Shown here one piece after another: positions 1 through 8,145 of a stretch of 64,000 bases of DNA (positions are counted from its first letter, which is position 1; every line of letters begins with the position of its first letter). The DNA lies in contig JBBQWW010000001.1 in assembly GCA_038210245.1 (NCBI GenBank), forward strand, positions 101,159 through 165,158. The letters run 5' to 3'. A program made the position numbers and the translations under genes. This DNA is from Bog-756 sp038210245. GTDB lineage: Bacteria; Actinomycetota; Acidimicrobiia; Acidimicrobiales; RAAP-2. The notes beneath the pieces were generated by a model, which saw only the letters and a list, made by a program, of their open reading frames with translations, was not told where the DNA came from and did not search any database.

Positions 1-25
1 GGCCCTGTTACAGTCCTCTCCCGGT

Positions 26-1720
26 ATGACGGTGCGTCAGATTGAGGGGGAGTTCGAGACGGTCACCGAGGTGCTGCGCGCCGCCGCGGTGCTGAACCCC
101 GACGTCGAGGCCTACGTCGAGCCGGCCACGGAGTCGGCGCCCCGGCGCTCTCTGACCTTTTCCGAGTGGGATCGGGCTGCCGACGGCGTGGCCGGACTGT
201 GGGCCGGGCACGGGGTGGTCCGGGGCTCGGTGGTCTGCCTCCTCCTGCCCAGCTCCATCGACTACATGGTCTGCTACGCCGCCGCCGCCCGTCTGGGCGC
301 GGTGACCTCGGGGATCAACCTGCGACTCGGGGCGGTCGAGGCCCGCTCCATCCTCGAGCGCACGCTCCCCACCGTCACGGTGGTCGACCACGGTGGTGAC
401 GACGACCGGGGCCCGATGGGCACGGTGCTGGACCGCTCGACGGTCCGGGAGGCCATGTCCGGACCTCCTCCTCGGTCGTGGCCGGGGCTGGAATCGAGCG
501 ACCCGGTGGCGGTGGTGTGGACGAGTGGCACCACCGGTCTGCCCAAAGGGGCGGTGTTCGACCACACCAGCCTGGCCGCGGTGGCCTCGGGGACGGACGT
601 TTTGTCCGAGCCCGGCGACCGGCGCCTCTCCCCGCTGCCCTTTGCCCACGTGGGGTCGATGACCCGGCCCTGGGACGAGATCGCCAACGGAATCACCACG
701 GTGATCACCCCCACCCCGTGGCGGGCCGGTGACGCCGTCCGCATACTGGCCGAGGAGCGGATCACGGTGGCCCAGGGGGTGCCGACCCAGTGGGCGCTGG
801 TGCTGGCCCACCCCGACCTCGACACCACCGATGTGTCGTCGCTCCGGATCGCCGGGACGGGGGCGTCCCGGGTGCCGTCCGAGCTGGTGGCGGCCCTGCG
901 CCTGCGCCTGGGCGTCCCCGTGGTGGTCCGGTACACCTCCACCGAGGCCTCGTTGGGCACCGGCACCGTTCCCGGCGATGCCGACGAGGTGGTGGCGACC
1001 ACCGTGGGCCGGCCGGTCCCCGGGGTGCTGATGGCCATCGCCGACGACACCGGTCGCATGCGCCGGGTCGGGGAGGTGGGGCGGGTCCGGCTGCGGTCAG
1101 CCGCGGTCATGCGGGGCTACTGGGGCGGTCCCACCACCGGTCCGGGGGCCGACGGAGTGGTCTACGACCGCCCAGCCACCGACGCCGTGCTGTCCGACGA
1201 CGGGTGGCTGACCACGGGAGACTTCGGCTTCACCGACCCGAGCGGCTGCCTCCACCTGGTCGGTCGGGCCAATGAGCTCTACATCCGGGGCGGCTACAAC
1301 GTGTACCCGGCCGAGGTCGAAGGGGTGCTCGGAGGGCACCCCGACGTGGCCCAGGCGGCAGTGGTCGGTGCGCCCGACCCCGTGCTGGGCGAGATCGGTG
1401 TGGTCTTCGTCGTACCGGCCCCCGGGGCCTCATCCCACGAGGGCGACCTGTTGGCTGCGCTGCGCGAGCTGGCCCGGACCGCCCTGGCCGACTACAAGGC
1501 CCCCGATCGACTGGTCGTGGTGGACAGCCTTCCCCTCACCTCGATGATGAAGGTGGACAAGCGGGCCCTGGCCGAACGGGCCCAGCGGGCCGCCGAAGCC
1601 CCACCGGCACCGCCATCGGCACCCCCGTCCCCGGTGACCGGCGACGCCGGACGACCCGCCGACCCCCTCGACCCCCGGACCCCTGACCGACGACCATCCG
1701 AGAACGGAGCCCGCTCATGA
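26..1720 (+). CDS. AMP-dependent acyl-CoA synthetase/ligase
   Basis: Activates a carboxylic acid to its acyl-adenylate and then its CoA thioester. The 564-residue protein shows the full ANL-superfamily motif set: the phosphate loop TSGTTGLPKG near residues 166-175, GWLTTGDFG near 393, the hinge/A8 region YIRGGYNVYPAEVE near 418, and a C-terminal MMKVDK around 506-511 that supplies the candidate catalytic Lys. The last 45 residues are a Pro/Ala-rich tail not typical of the family. The ATG at 26 is a natural start, but the window edge hides the promoter. Its end overlaps the next gene by 4 bp (ATGA), so the two are translationally coupled. Substrate is unknown; the neighbouring thiolase and dehydrogenases suggest a beta-oxidation substrate. 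Confidence 0.9.
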   Translation: MTVRQIEGEFETVTEVLRAAAVLNPDVEAYVEPATESAPRRSLTFSEWDRAADGVAGLWAGHGVVRGSVVCLLLPSSIDYMVCYAAAARLGAVTSGINLRLGAVEARSILERTLPTVTVVDHGGDDDRGPMGTVLDRSTVREAMSGPPPRSWPGLESSDPVAVVWTSGTTGLPKGAVFDHTSLAAVASGTDVLSEPGDRRLSPLPFAHVGSMTRPWDEIANGITTVITPTPWRAGDAVRILAEERITVAQGVPTQWALVLAHPDLDTTDVSSLRIAGTGASRVPSELVAALRLRLGVPVVVRYTSTEASLGTGTVPGDADEVVATTVGRPVPGVLMAIADDTGRMRRVGEVGRVRLRSAAVMRGYWGGPTTGPGADGVVYDRPATDAVLSDDGWLTTGDFGFTDPSGCLHLVGRANELYIRGGYNVYPAEVEGVLGGHPDVAQAAVVGAPDPVLGEIGVVFVVPAPGASSHEGDLLAALRELARTALADYKAPDRLVVVDSLPLTSMMKVDKRALAERAQRAAEAPPAPPSAPPSPVTGDAGRPADPLDPRTPDRRPSENGARS

Positions 1721-2571
1721 CTGGACGATCGATACCCGCCGAGGGTGGGGTGACCGACGACCCCATCCGCATCGGCACCATGCTCTACACCCTGGTCGAG
1801 CCCCACCGTGGCCACCAGGTCGAGTACAACCGCTGGTACGAGCGGGACCACTTCTACGCCGGCTGCCAGATCGGCGCCTACAACTTCGCCGGCGCCCGCT
1901 TCGTCGCCACCGCCCCGTTGAAGGCACTCCGGCTCCCCGAGCCCGGAGGAGTGGACGGCCCGGGACCCCTGGTCGCCGATCCGGAGACCGGCAGCTATCT
2001 CGGCCTGTACTTCGTACTGGACGGCCACCACGATGAGTGGAACCGGTGGGCCGTGGATCAGGTCAACGTGCTCCACGCCGCCGGTCGCATGTACGACAAG
2101 CGGGACCACATCCACACCGGCCTGTACCGGTTCGAGTGGGAGCACCGGCGTGACGCCGACGGTGTGCCGGCCGAGCTGACCCTCGACCACCGGTTCCCTG
2201 GCATGGTCTCGGTCTTCGTGGAGCCGACCGAGGGGACCGACCTCGAGCGGCTGGGGGAGTGGTACCGGCACGAGTACCTGCCCTCGGTGGTCCCGGACAG
2301 CGACGTGGCCACGGTGCTCGGCTTCAGCCCGCTGCCCCTGCTGGCCGACGCTCCCGGCGACGTGCCTCGGGCCGAGCAGCTGGACCCGCGCCTGGTCCTC
2401 CTGTGCTTCCTCGACCGGGAGCCCACCGGGTCGTGGCCGGTCTTCGCCGACCAGGTCCGGGCGGTGGCCGACAGCGGACTGGGGCGTGTGGTGTGGGCCT
2501 CCCCGTTCATCGGCACCGTGCCCGGGACGGACACCTACACCGACCAGCTGTGGTCGGGGCCGGCATCATGA
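1717..2571 (+). CDS. uncharacterised protein with two dimeric alpha/beta-barrel-like halves
   Basis: 284 residues, function unknown. Two similar stretches, EYNRWYERDHF around residue 37 and EWYRHEYLP around residue 180, each look like the conserved start of an EthD/ABM-type ferredoxin-fold domain (W-Y-x-x-[DE]-H/HEY). I therefore read it as a tandem duplication of a dimeric alpha/beta-barrel fold. No signal peptide or membrane segment is visible. It overlaps acyl-CoA ligase genes on both sides by 4 bp (ATGA), so it is made together with them. The context suggests it handles a hydrophobic substrate or product, but this is inference. It is certainly coding; only the function is open. Confidence 0.8.
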   Translation: MTGRSIPAEGGVTDDPIRIGTMLYTLVEPHRGHQVEYNRWYERDHFYAGCQIGAYNFAGARFVATAPLKALRLPEPGGVDGPGPLVADPETGSYLGLYFVLDGHHDEWNRWAVDQVNVLHAAGRMYDKRDHIHTGLYRFEWEHRRDADGVPAELTLDHRFPGMVSVFVEPTEGTDLERLGEWYRHEYLPSVVPDSDVATVLGFSPLPLLADAPGDVPRAEQLDPRLVLLCFLDREPTGSWPVFADQVRAVADSGLGRVVWASPFIGTVPGTDTYTDQLWSGPAS

Positions 2572-4169
2572 CCGAGTTCGTCGAGGAGCTGGGCCGGCGG
2601 ACCGAGGCCCGGGGCTGGGTGGGCGGAAGCTCGTTGTGGCAGGTCATCGAACGGCGGGCCGCGGCCACGCCGGACGCCGTCCTGGCCCACGAGGACACCG
2701 GCGCCGAGCTGACGTTCGCCCAGTACCGAGACGCCTGCCTCCGGGCCGCCGCCGGCCTCCACACCCACTACGGAGTGGGCCGGGACACCGGAGTCAGCTG
2801 GGAGCTCCCCACGTGGAACCAGTCACTGGTACTGGTCGGGGCCCTGGCCCGACTGGGGGCCCGCCAGAACCCGCTCATCCCCATCTACCGAGGCCGTGAG
2901 GTGAGCTTCATCACCCAGCAGAGCGACGCGGCCCTCCTGGTGGTGCCCACCGTCTACCGGGGCTTCGACTTCGAGGCCATGGCCCGTGAGATCGCCGCTG
3001 GTCGGACCGGGCTTTCGGTATTGGTAGTCGACCGTGACCTGCCCGACGGCGACCCCGCCAGCCTGCCCGAGGTGGAGGCGTCGCCCCGATCCGCCACCGA
3101 GGCCCCGGTCCGGTGGCTCTTCTACACCTCGGGCACCACGGCGGACCCCAAGGGTGCCCCCCACACCGACCTCACGGTCATGGCCTCGGCCCTGGCCATG
3201 GCCGAGTGCCTCGACATCCGACCCGACGACGTGTCCGCCCTCATCTTCCCCTTCACCCACATCGGGGGCATCGGCTGGCTGATGGCCGCCCTCTTCACCG
3301 GGTGCACCCTCTTGACCACCGAGGCCTTCGACCCGGCGACCACGCCCACGTTTCTGGCCGCCAACGACGTGACCCTGGCCGGCTCCGGCACCCCGTTCCA
3401 CATGGCCTACCTGGCCGCCCAGCGGGCCAAGGGTGGGGAGACCATCTTCCCGCACATCCGGTCGTACCCGGGTGGGGGCGCGCCCAAGCCCCCGCAGCTC
3501 CACCACGACCTCAAGCGGGAGATCGGCGGAGTGGGCATCGTCTCGGGCTACGGGCTCACCGAGGCCCCCATCGTGGTCATGGCCACCACCCACGATCCCG
3601 ACGGGAAGCTGGCCGACACCGAGGGACGGCCCACGCCCGGGGTGGAACTGATCGTGGTCGGCCTCGACGGTCGGCGCGCCGGCCCGGGCGAGGAAGGGGA
3701 GATCCGGCTGAAGGGCCCTCAGGTCATCCGGGGGTATCTCGATCCCTCGCTCGACGAGGATGCCTTTGACGACGACGGGTACTTCCGCAGTGGTGACCTG
3801 GGCATCGTGGACGCGGATGGCTACGTGACCATCACCGGGCGGCTGAAGGACGTGATCATCCGGCACGGGGAGAACATCTCGGCCAAGGAGGTCGAGGACC
3901 TCCTCTACAGCCATCCGGCCGTGGCCGACGTGGCCGTGATCGGACTGCCCGACCCCAAAACCGGCGAGCGGGCCTGCGCCGTGGTGTCGGTCACCGAGGG
4001 ACAGTCCCTGGCCTTCGACGAGATGGTGGCCTACCTGAAGGACCAGGGCCTCCGCCTCCAGGCCATCCCCGAGCAGCTGGAGGTGGTCGAGGTCGTGCCG
4101 CGCAACCCCGCCGGCAAGATCCTGAAGCACACGCTTCGTGAGCGGTTCGCACCGACTCGGAAGCCATGA
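2568..4169 (+). CDS. AMP-dependent acyl-CoA synthetase (FadD/cyclohexanecarboxylate-CoA ligase-like)
   Basis: Second acyl-CoA ligase of the cluster, 533 residues. The phosphate loop TSGTTADPKG lies near residue 187, the SGDLGIVD motif near 408, the A8 motif IIRHGENISAKEVE near 430, and the catalytic-Lys motif PAGKILKHTLRERF at the extreme C-terminus. The ATG at 2568 overlaps the preceding stop as ATGA; an upstream in-frame extension would run back through the previous gene and is rejected. It is unlike the first ligase in its A8 motif (IRHGENIS against IRGGYNVY), so the two probably act on different acids. An unusually divergent DPKG instead of LPKG closes the P-loop. Confidence 0.9.
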   Translation: MTEFVEELGRRTEARGWVGGSSLWQVIERRAAATPDAVLAHEDTGAELTFAQYRDACLRAAAGLHTHYGVGRDTGVSWELPTWNQSLVLVGALARLGARQNPLIPIYRGREVSFITQQSDAALLVVPTVYRGFDFEAMAREIAAGRTGLSVLVVDRDLPDGDPASLPEVEASPRSATEAPVRWLFYTSGTTADPKGAPHTDLTVMASALAMAECLDIRPDDVSALIFPFTHIGGIGWLMAALFTGCTLLTTEAFDPATTPTFLAANDVTLAGSGTPFHMAYLAAQRAKGGETIFPHIRSYPGGGAPKPPQLHHDLKREIGGVGIVSGYGLTEAPIVVMATTHDPDGKLADTEGRPTPGVELIVVGLDGRRAGPGEEGEIRLKGPQVIRGYLDPSLDEDAFDDDGYFRSGDLGIVDADGYVTITGRLKDVIIRHGENISAKEVEDLLYSHPAVADVAVIGLPDPKTGERACAVVSVTEGQSLAFDEMVAYLKDQGLRLQAIPEQLEVVEVVPRNPAGKILKHTLRERFAPTRKP

Positions 4170-4200
4170 CGTCCGCCACGACAGAGATGAGGAGCGAGTG

Positions 4201-5031
4201 ATGAGTCCGATCCAGCGGGTCACATTGGGCCAGGGGGGTACCGAGCACGACGCCGCCGATGCCGCCATCGGTGCCTTCACCGGCCAGCGGTTCACCGATC
4301 GGGTGGCTGTCGTCACCGGCGCCGGTTCCGGCCTCGGCCAGGCGACCGCCGTCCGGCTGGCCGCGGAAGGGGCCACGGTGGCCGCCCTCGACGTGGCCGA
4401 GGACAATCTGGCCGCCACCGTTGCCACCATCACCGGGACTGGGGGTACGGCGGCCGCCTACCGGTGTGACGTGACCTCGGAGTCCTCGGTGACCGAGGCG
4501 GTGGACGCGCTCATCGAGCAGCTCGGTGCCCCCCGGGTGGTGTGCAACGTGGCCGGTATCGGCGGCTTCTACCGGACCGAGGAGATGTCGTTCGACCGGT
4601 GGAGCGCCATCCTGGCCGTCAACCTGACCGGCCCCTTCCTGGTGTGCCGGGCCACCCTGCCCAGCCTGTTGGAGCACGGTGGCTCCATCGTCAACGTGGC
4701 CTCGAACACCGCACTGATGGGCCAGTCCTACTCGGCCGCCTACTGCGCCTCCAAAGCCGGTCTGCTGATGTTCTCCAAAGCCCTGGCGGCCGAGTACCTG
4801 GCCCGCGGGGTGCGGGTCAACGTGCTGGCCCCCGGCGGGATGGACACCCCACTCATCGGGAACTTCACCCTGCCTGACGGTGCGGACTTCGCCGAGCTCA
4901 GCAAGATCATGTCGCCCCTGGGCTTCGCCACCCCGGCCGAGATGGCCGCCTCCGTAGCCTTTCTGGCCTCGGACGAGTCCTCGTACACCACGGGATCGGT
5001 CCTGTCTGTCGACGGGGGACTGACGATCTGA
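4201..5031 (+). CDS. SDR-family NAD(P)-dependent oxidoreductase
   Basis: Classical short-chain dehydrogenase/reductase of 276 residues. The cofactor motif TGAGSGLG lies at about 38-45, the NVAG motif follows strand 4, and the catalytic triad is a Ser near 168, Tyr181 and Lys185 (YCASK). The C-terminus ends in SVDGGLTI as is usual. The acidic residue after strand 2 (ALDVAED) predicts NAD preference. Start chosen at ATG 4201 because GAGGAG at 4189-4194 gives a six-base spacer; the open frame runs 21 codons further upstream without such a site. It lies 31 bp after the ligase and before a P450, so a role in oxidising a hydroxy-acyl or hydroxylated intermediate is likely but not shown. Confidence 0.9.
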   Translation: MSPIQRVTLGQGGTEHDAADAAIGAFTGQRFTDRVAVVTGAGSGLGQATAVRLAAEGATVAALDVAEDNLAATVATITGTGGTAAAYRCDVTSESSVTEAVDALIEQLGAPRVVCNVAGIGGFYRTEEMSFDRWSAILAVNLTGPFLVCRATLPSLLEHGGSIVNVASNTALMGQSYSAAYCASKAGLLMFSKALAAEYLARGVRVNVLAPGGMDTPLIGNFTLPDGADFAELSKIMSPLGFATPAEMAASVAFLASDESSYTTGSVLSVDGGLTI

Positions 5032-5105
5032 TCGCTCCGGCCCGGATGGGGCCGTGAGGCGACGTGGCAGACTGGTACTCCCGACCGACCGGCACGAGGA
5101 GCTCG

Positions 5106-6305
5106 ATGACTGACACACCGGTGGCACGTTGGGACACCGATTTCGACGTGCTGAGTCCCGAGTACGTGGCCGACCCCTACGGGATCTGGGACGAGTTGCG
5201 CCGGACCTGCCCGGTGGCCCACACCGAGCGGCGGGGTAGCACCTGGCTCCCCACCCGGTACCAGGATGTGGTGGACCTGGCCCACGATGTCGAGCACTTC
5301 AGCTCCACCGAGATCAGCGTCATCCCCTTCAGGGGCGAGCGGTCGGACGACCCCGTGCTGCTCTATGGGCTGCCTCCCATCTCTGCCGATCCCCCGCTGC
5401 ACACCTGGACACGGCGGCTCCTGCTCCCGTGGTTCTCCCACACCCGGGTGGCGGGCTACGAAGCCATGACCAGGGCCCTGTGTGCCGAACTGGTCGACGG
5501 GTTCGTGGCCGCAGGATCGACCGATGCCGCCCGCCACTACGCCCAGCAGATCCCCGTCCGGGTCATCGCCAGCATTCTCGGGGTGCCGGCCTCCCTGTCG
5601 GACAGCTTCACCGGCTGGGTGCGGGACGTCCTGGAGTTCGCCGACGACCCCGTTCGCCGGGCCCGGGGGGTGAACGGACTGATCAACTTCTTCATCGAGG
5701 AGGTCACCCGCCGGAAGACCGAGCCGGGCGACGACCTGCTGAGCGATCTGCTGCACTCCGAGTTCGAGGGTCGACCTGTCGACGAGCGACTGGTCCTGGG
5801 TGTGGCCGCCCTGGTGCTCATCGCCGGCGTGGACACTACCTGGAGCGCCATCGGCTCGTCCCTGTGGCACCTCGCCACCCATCCCGAGGACCGGGAGCGG
5901 TTGGCCACCCACCCCGAGGCCATGCCCTTGGCCATCGAGGAGTTCCTGCGGGCGTACTCGCCGGTGACCATGGCCCGGCTGGTCACCGGGGACATCGAGT
6001 TCGGTGGCTGCCCCATGCGAGCGGGGGACAAGGTGCTCATGAACTTCCCGGCCGCCAACCGCGATCCCGAGGTCTTCGAGGGCCCCGACCAGGTGCGGCT
6101 GGATCGTGAGCTCAACCGTCACGTGGCCTTCGGTTCGGGGATCCACCGGTGTGCCGGCTCCAACCTGGCCCGCATGGAGCTGCGGGTGGCACTGGAGGAG
6201 TGGCTGGCCCGCATCCCCGAGTTCGGCCTGGCCGAAGGGGCCGAGGTGACCTGGGCCGGCGGGCAGGTGCGGGGGCCTCGACAGCTGCCGGTGGTCTTCC
6301 CATGA
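5106..6305 (+). CDS. cytochrome P450
   Basis: Haem-thiolate monooxygenase of 399 residues, normal bacterial soluble length. The I-helix motif AGVDTT is at about 240-245, the ExxR motif (EEFLR) near 278, and the haem loop FGSGIHRCAG places the thiolate ligand at Cys349. ATG 5106 is preceded by GAGGAG at 5096-5101; a GTG 14 codons upstream is less likely. The next gene, a small ferredoxin, overlaps it by 4 bp (ATGA), so redox partner and P450 are made as a pair. It does not resemble CYP125 or CYP142 steroid C26 hydroxylases closely in its N-terminal half, so the P450 family and substrate are left open. Confidence 0.95.
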   Translation: MTDTPVARWDTDFDVLSPEYVADPYGIWDELRRTCPVAHTERRGSTWLPTRYQDVVDLAHDVEHFSSTEISVIPFRGERSDDPVLLYGLPPISADPPLHTWTRRLLLPWFSHTRVAGYEAMTRALCAELVDGFVAAGSTDAARHYAQQIPVRVIASILGVPASLSDSFTGWVRDVLEFADDPVRRARGVNGLINFFIEEVTRRKTEPGDDLLSDLLHSEFEGRPVDERLVLGVAALVLIAGVDTTWSAIGSSLWHLATHPEDRERLATHPEAMPLAIEEFLRAYSPVTMARLVTGDIEFGGCPMRAGDKVLMNFPAANRDPEVFEGPDQVRLDRELNRHVAFGSGIHRCAGSNLARMELRVALEEWLARIPEFGLAEGAEVTWAGGQVRGPRQLPVVFP

Positions 6306-6499
6306 AGATCCGGGTGGACCCCGACAAGTGCCAGGGCCACGCCCGCTGCTACGGGCTGGCCCCCGAGCTCTTCGACGTGGACGAGTACGGGCTGTCGTCG
6401 GTGGTGGGCGACGGGACGGTTCCCCCCGAGCTGGAGGGCAAGGCCCGCCTGGCCATCGCCAACTGCCCCGAGTACGCCGTCGAGGAGATCGACGGCTGA
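6302..6499 (+). CDS. 3Fe-4S ferredoxin, partner of the P450
   Basis: 65-residue ferredoxin. Cys10, Cys16 and Cys55 form a C-x5-C ... C-P pattern with a His at position 13 where a fourth Cys would sit in a 4Fe-4S protein, which marks a 3Fe-4S cluster as in many actinobacterial P450 ferredoxins. It passes electrons to the P450 whose stop codon it overlaps. No ferredoxin reductase is encoded nearby, so one from elsewhere in the genome must reduce it. The ATG at 6302 starts with MKIRVDPDKC, the usual family beginning; an in-frame extension into the P450 gene is rejected. Confidence 0.93.
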   Translation: MKIRVDPDKCQGHARCYGLAPELFDVDEYGLSSVVGDGTVPPELEGKARLAIANCPEYAVEEIDG

Positions 6500-6507
6500 C
6501 CCGAGGG

Positions 6508-6543
6508 GGTGCCTCCGGACCTGATCAGTGGACCGGAGGCACC
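6508..6543. terminator. inverted repeat between convergent genes, likely bidirectional terminator
   Basis: GGTGCCTCCGG at 6508-6518 pairs perfectly over 11 bp with CCGGAGGCACC at 6533-6543 across a 14-base loop. It sits exactly between the end of the ferredoxin gene and the end of the convergent thiolase gene. There is no U tract, so it fits the U-less hairpins common in actinobacteria. Confidence 0.6.
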
Positions 6544-6550
6544 GCTCCGA

Positions 6551-7759
6551 TCAGGACAGGCGCTCGACGATCATGGCCATGCCTTGGCCACCACCCACGC
6601 ACATCGACTCCAGGCCGAAGGTCTTGTCGGTGTCGTCGAGGGCGTTGAGCAGGGTGGTCATGATCCGGGCCCCGGTCTGGCCGAACGGGTGGCCTAGGGC
6701 GATGGCCCCGCCCTTCACGTTCAACTTGTCGTAGCTGATACCGAGCTCACGGGCCGAGGGCACCACCTGGGCGGCGAAGGCCTCGTTGATCTCGACCAGG
6801 TCGATGTCGTCGATGGTCATGGTGGCCCGTCCCAGCACCTGGCGGATGGCTTCCACCGGCCCGAGGCCCATGATCTCGGGGTTGAGCCCCGTGACCCCGC
6901 TGGCCACGATGCGGGCCAGAGGGGTGATGCCCAGCTGGCGGGCCTTCGTGTCGCTCATGACGATGACGGCGGCGGCCCCGTCGTTGAGCGGGCAGGCGTT
7001 ACCGGCGGTGATGGTGCCTCCCTCGCGGAACACGGGCTTGAGGCCGGCCAGGCCCTCCAAGGTCGTCCCGGGTCGGGGGCCGTCATCCTTGGTCACCACG
7101 GTGCCGTCCGGAGTGGTCACCGGGATGATCTCCCGGTCGAAGAATCCGGCCTCCTGGGCGGCCACGGCGCGCGTCTGGGACTGGACGGCGAACTCGTCCT
7201 GGTCCTGACGGGACACGCCCTTGAACTCGGCCACGTTCTCGGCCGTCTGGCCCATGGCGATGTAGACATCGGGGAAGGTGCCGGCCAGCGGGGTCCACGG
7301 CGCCCCGGTGGCCGGTGTGCGCTCGGCCGTGCGGGCCTCGGCCTCGGCGAAGAGGGGGTTGTGCGGCCCGGTGTCGGCGGCGCCGTTGCGGTAGCGGCTC
7401 ACCGTCTCGACGCCGGCGGCGATGAAGACGTCACCTTCGCCGGCCCGGATGGCGTGGGCGGCCATGCGGATGGTCTGCAGGGAGGAGGAGCAGTAGCGGT
7501 TGACGGTCACGCCGGGAACGTCGGGCAGTCCGGCCAGGATGGCGGCGACCCGGCCCACGTTGTAGCCGGCCTCTCCGCCGGGCTGACCCGAGCCCATGAT
7601 GACGTCCTCGACCGACTGGGGGTCGAGTTGGGGGACCTTGGCCAGTACCTCGCGGATGACCAGGGCGGCCAGGTCGTCAGGACGGCAGTCCACGAGCGAT
7701 CCCTTGTTGGCTCTTCCGATCGGGGTCCGACCGGTGGCGACGATGACGGCTTCGGGCAT
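6551..7759 (-). CDS. acetyl-CoA C-acyltransferase (thiolase, FadA-like)
   Basis: Degradative-type thiolase of 402 residues that would cleave a 3-ketoacyl-CoA with CoA. The nucleophile is Cys90 (NRYCSSS), the activating His357 lies in GHPFG, and the second Cys is Cys387 in CVGGG. The ATG at 7759 has AAGGAG about nine bases upstream. It is divergent from the acyl-CoA dehydrogenases and convergent with the ligase/P450 operon. FadA5 (steroid side chain) is a possible relation from context, but the residues around the nucleophile (YCSSS rather than QCGSG) differ from what I recall of FadA5, so I do not assign that name. Confidence 0.92.
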   Translation of the reverse strand: MPEAVIVATGRTPIGRANKGSLVDCRPDDLAALVIREVLAKVPQLDPQSVEDVIMGSGQPGGEAGYNVGRVAAILAGLPDVPGVTVNRYCSSSLQTIRMAAHAIRAGEGDVFIAAGVETVSRYRNGAADTGPHNPLFAEAEARTAERTPATGAPWTPLAGTFPDVYIAMGQTAENVAEFKGVSRQDQDEFAVQSQTRAVAAQEAGFFDREIIPVTTPDGTVVTKDDGPRPGTTLEGLAGLKPVFREGGTITAGNACPLNDGAAAVIVMSDTKARQLGITPLARIVASGVTGLNPEIMGLGPVEAIRQVLGRATMTIDDIDLVEINEAFAAQVVPSARELGISYDKLNVKGGAIALGHPFGQTGARIMTTLLNALDDTDKTFGLESMCVGGGQGMAMIVERLS

Positions 7760-7846
7760 GGGCTGCTCCTTGAGACTCGGCGGCGGTGCCGCACTGTGTG
7801 GGATGAGACGGGTGGGGGACGACCAAACGGGCTGGCCGACGGAAAC

Positions 7847-7860
7847 TTACCGGACGGTAA
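7847..7860. promoter_or_regulatory. palindromic operator candidate TTACCG-GA-CGGTAA
   Basis: TTACCG (7847-7852) and CGGTAA (7855-7860) form a perfect 6-bp dyad with a two-base centre, about 90 bp upstream of the thiolase start. The size and symmetry suit a TetR-family regulator. No such regulator gene is in the window. Confidence 0.5.
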
Positions 7861-7966
7861 CTCTAGTGGCGCCCAGCTCCGGAACCGTCGACGCCGCCAG
7901 CGGGCAGGATAGTGGCCCGGGCCGTCGGCCACCGCCCTCGGCCGGTGGCGCCCGGCGCGGGGTGAA

Positions 7967-7980
7967 TGTAACGTGTTCTA
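7967..7980. promoter_or_regulatory. KstR-box-like operator
   Basis: TGTAACGTGTTCTA matches every fixed base of the published mycobacterial KstR consensus TnnAACnnGTTnnA; on the opposite strand it reads TAGAACACGTTACA with the typical CTAGAACACGTT half. It lies 166 bp upstream of the acyl-CoA dehydrogenase start and 208 bp upstream of the divergent thiolase start. KstR represses cholesterol uptake and degradation genes in mycobacteria and rhodococci. That a KstR orthologue exists in this organism is inferred. Confidence 0.5.
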
Positions 7981-8145
7981 GTAGTCAGGCACCGCCCAGT
8001 GCGGGCGGGCCGGAGCTCGCCAGTCACGATGGGCGGCTGCCGGTCCACGGCCGGCGCCGGCACGTCGCAGTTCACCAGTTCACCAGCCGGACCCGGTGGC
8101 AACCTCCGGAGTCGCCACCGGCCCGCACGACCGGGAGGGACCCGC

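Larger units (their letters stand above)
7760..8145. promoter_or_regulatory. 386-bp divergent control region between thiolase and acyl-CoA dehydrogenase
   Basis: No credible gene. The stretch holds two dyad-symmetric sites, entered separately: a TetR-like palindrome at 7847-7860, close to the thiolase start, and a KstR-box match at 7967-7980, closer to the dehydrogenase. Both lie in locally AT-richer sequence. GGGAGGGA at 8133-8140 is the ribosome site of the dehydrogenase gene. Confidence 0.6.

Noticed and set aside
5106..6305. Assignment of the P450 as CYP125/CYP142 (steroid C26 hydroxylase)
   Set aside because: The N-terminal half and the I-helix region do not resemble what I recall of CYP125; context alone is not enough.
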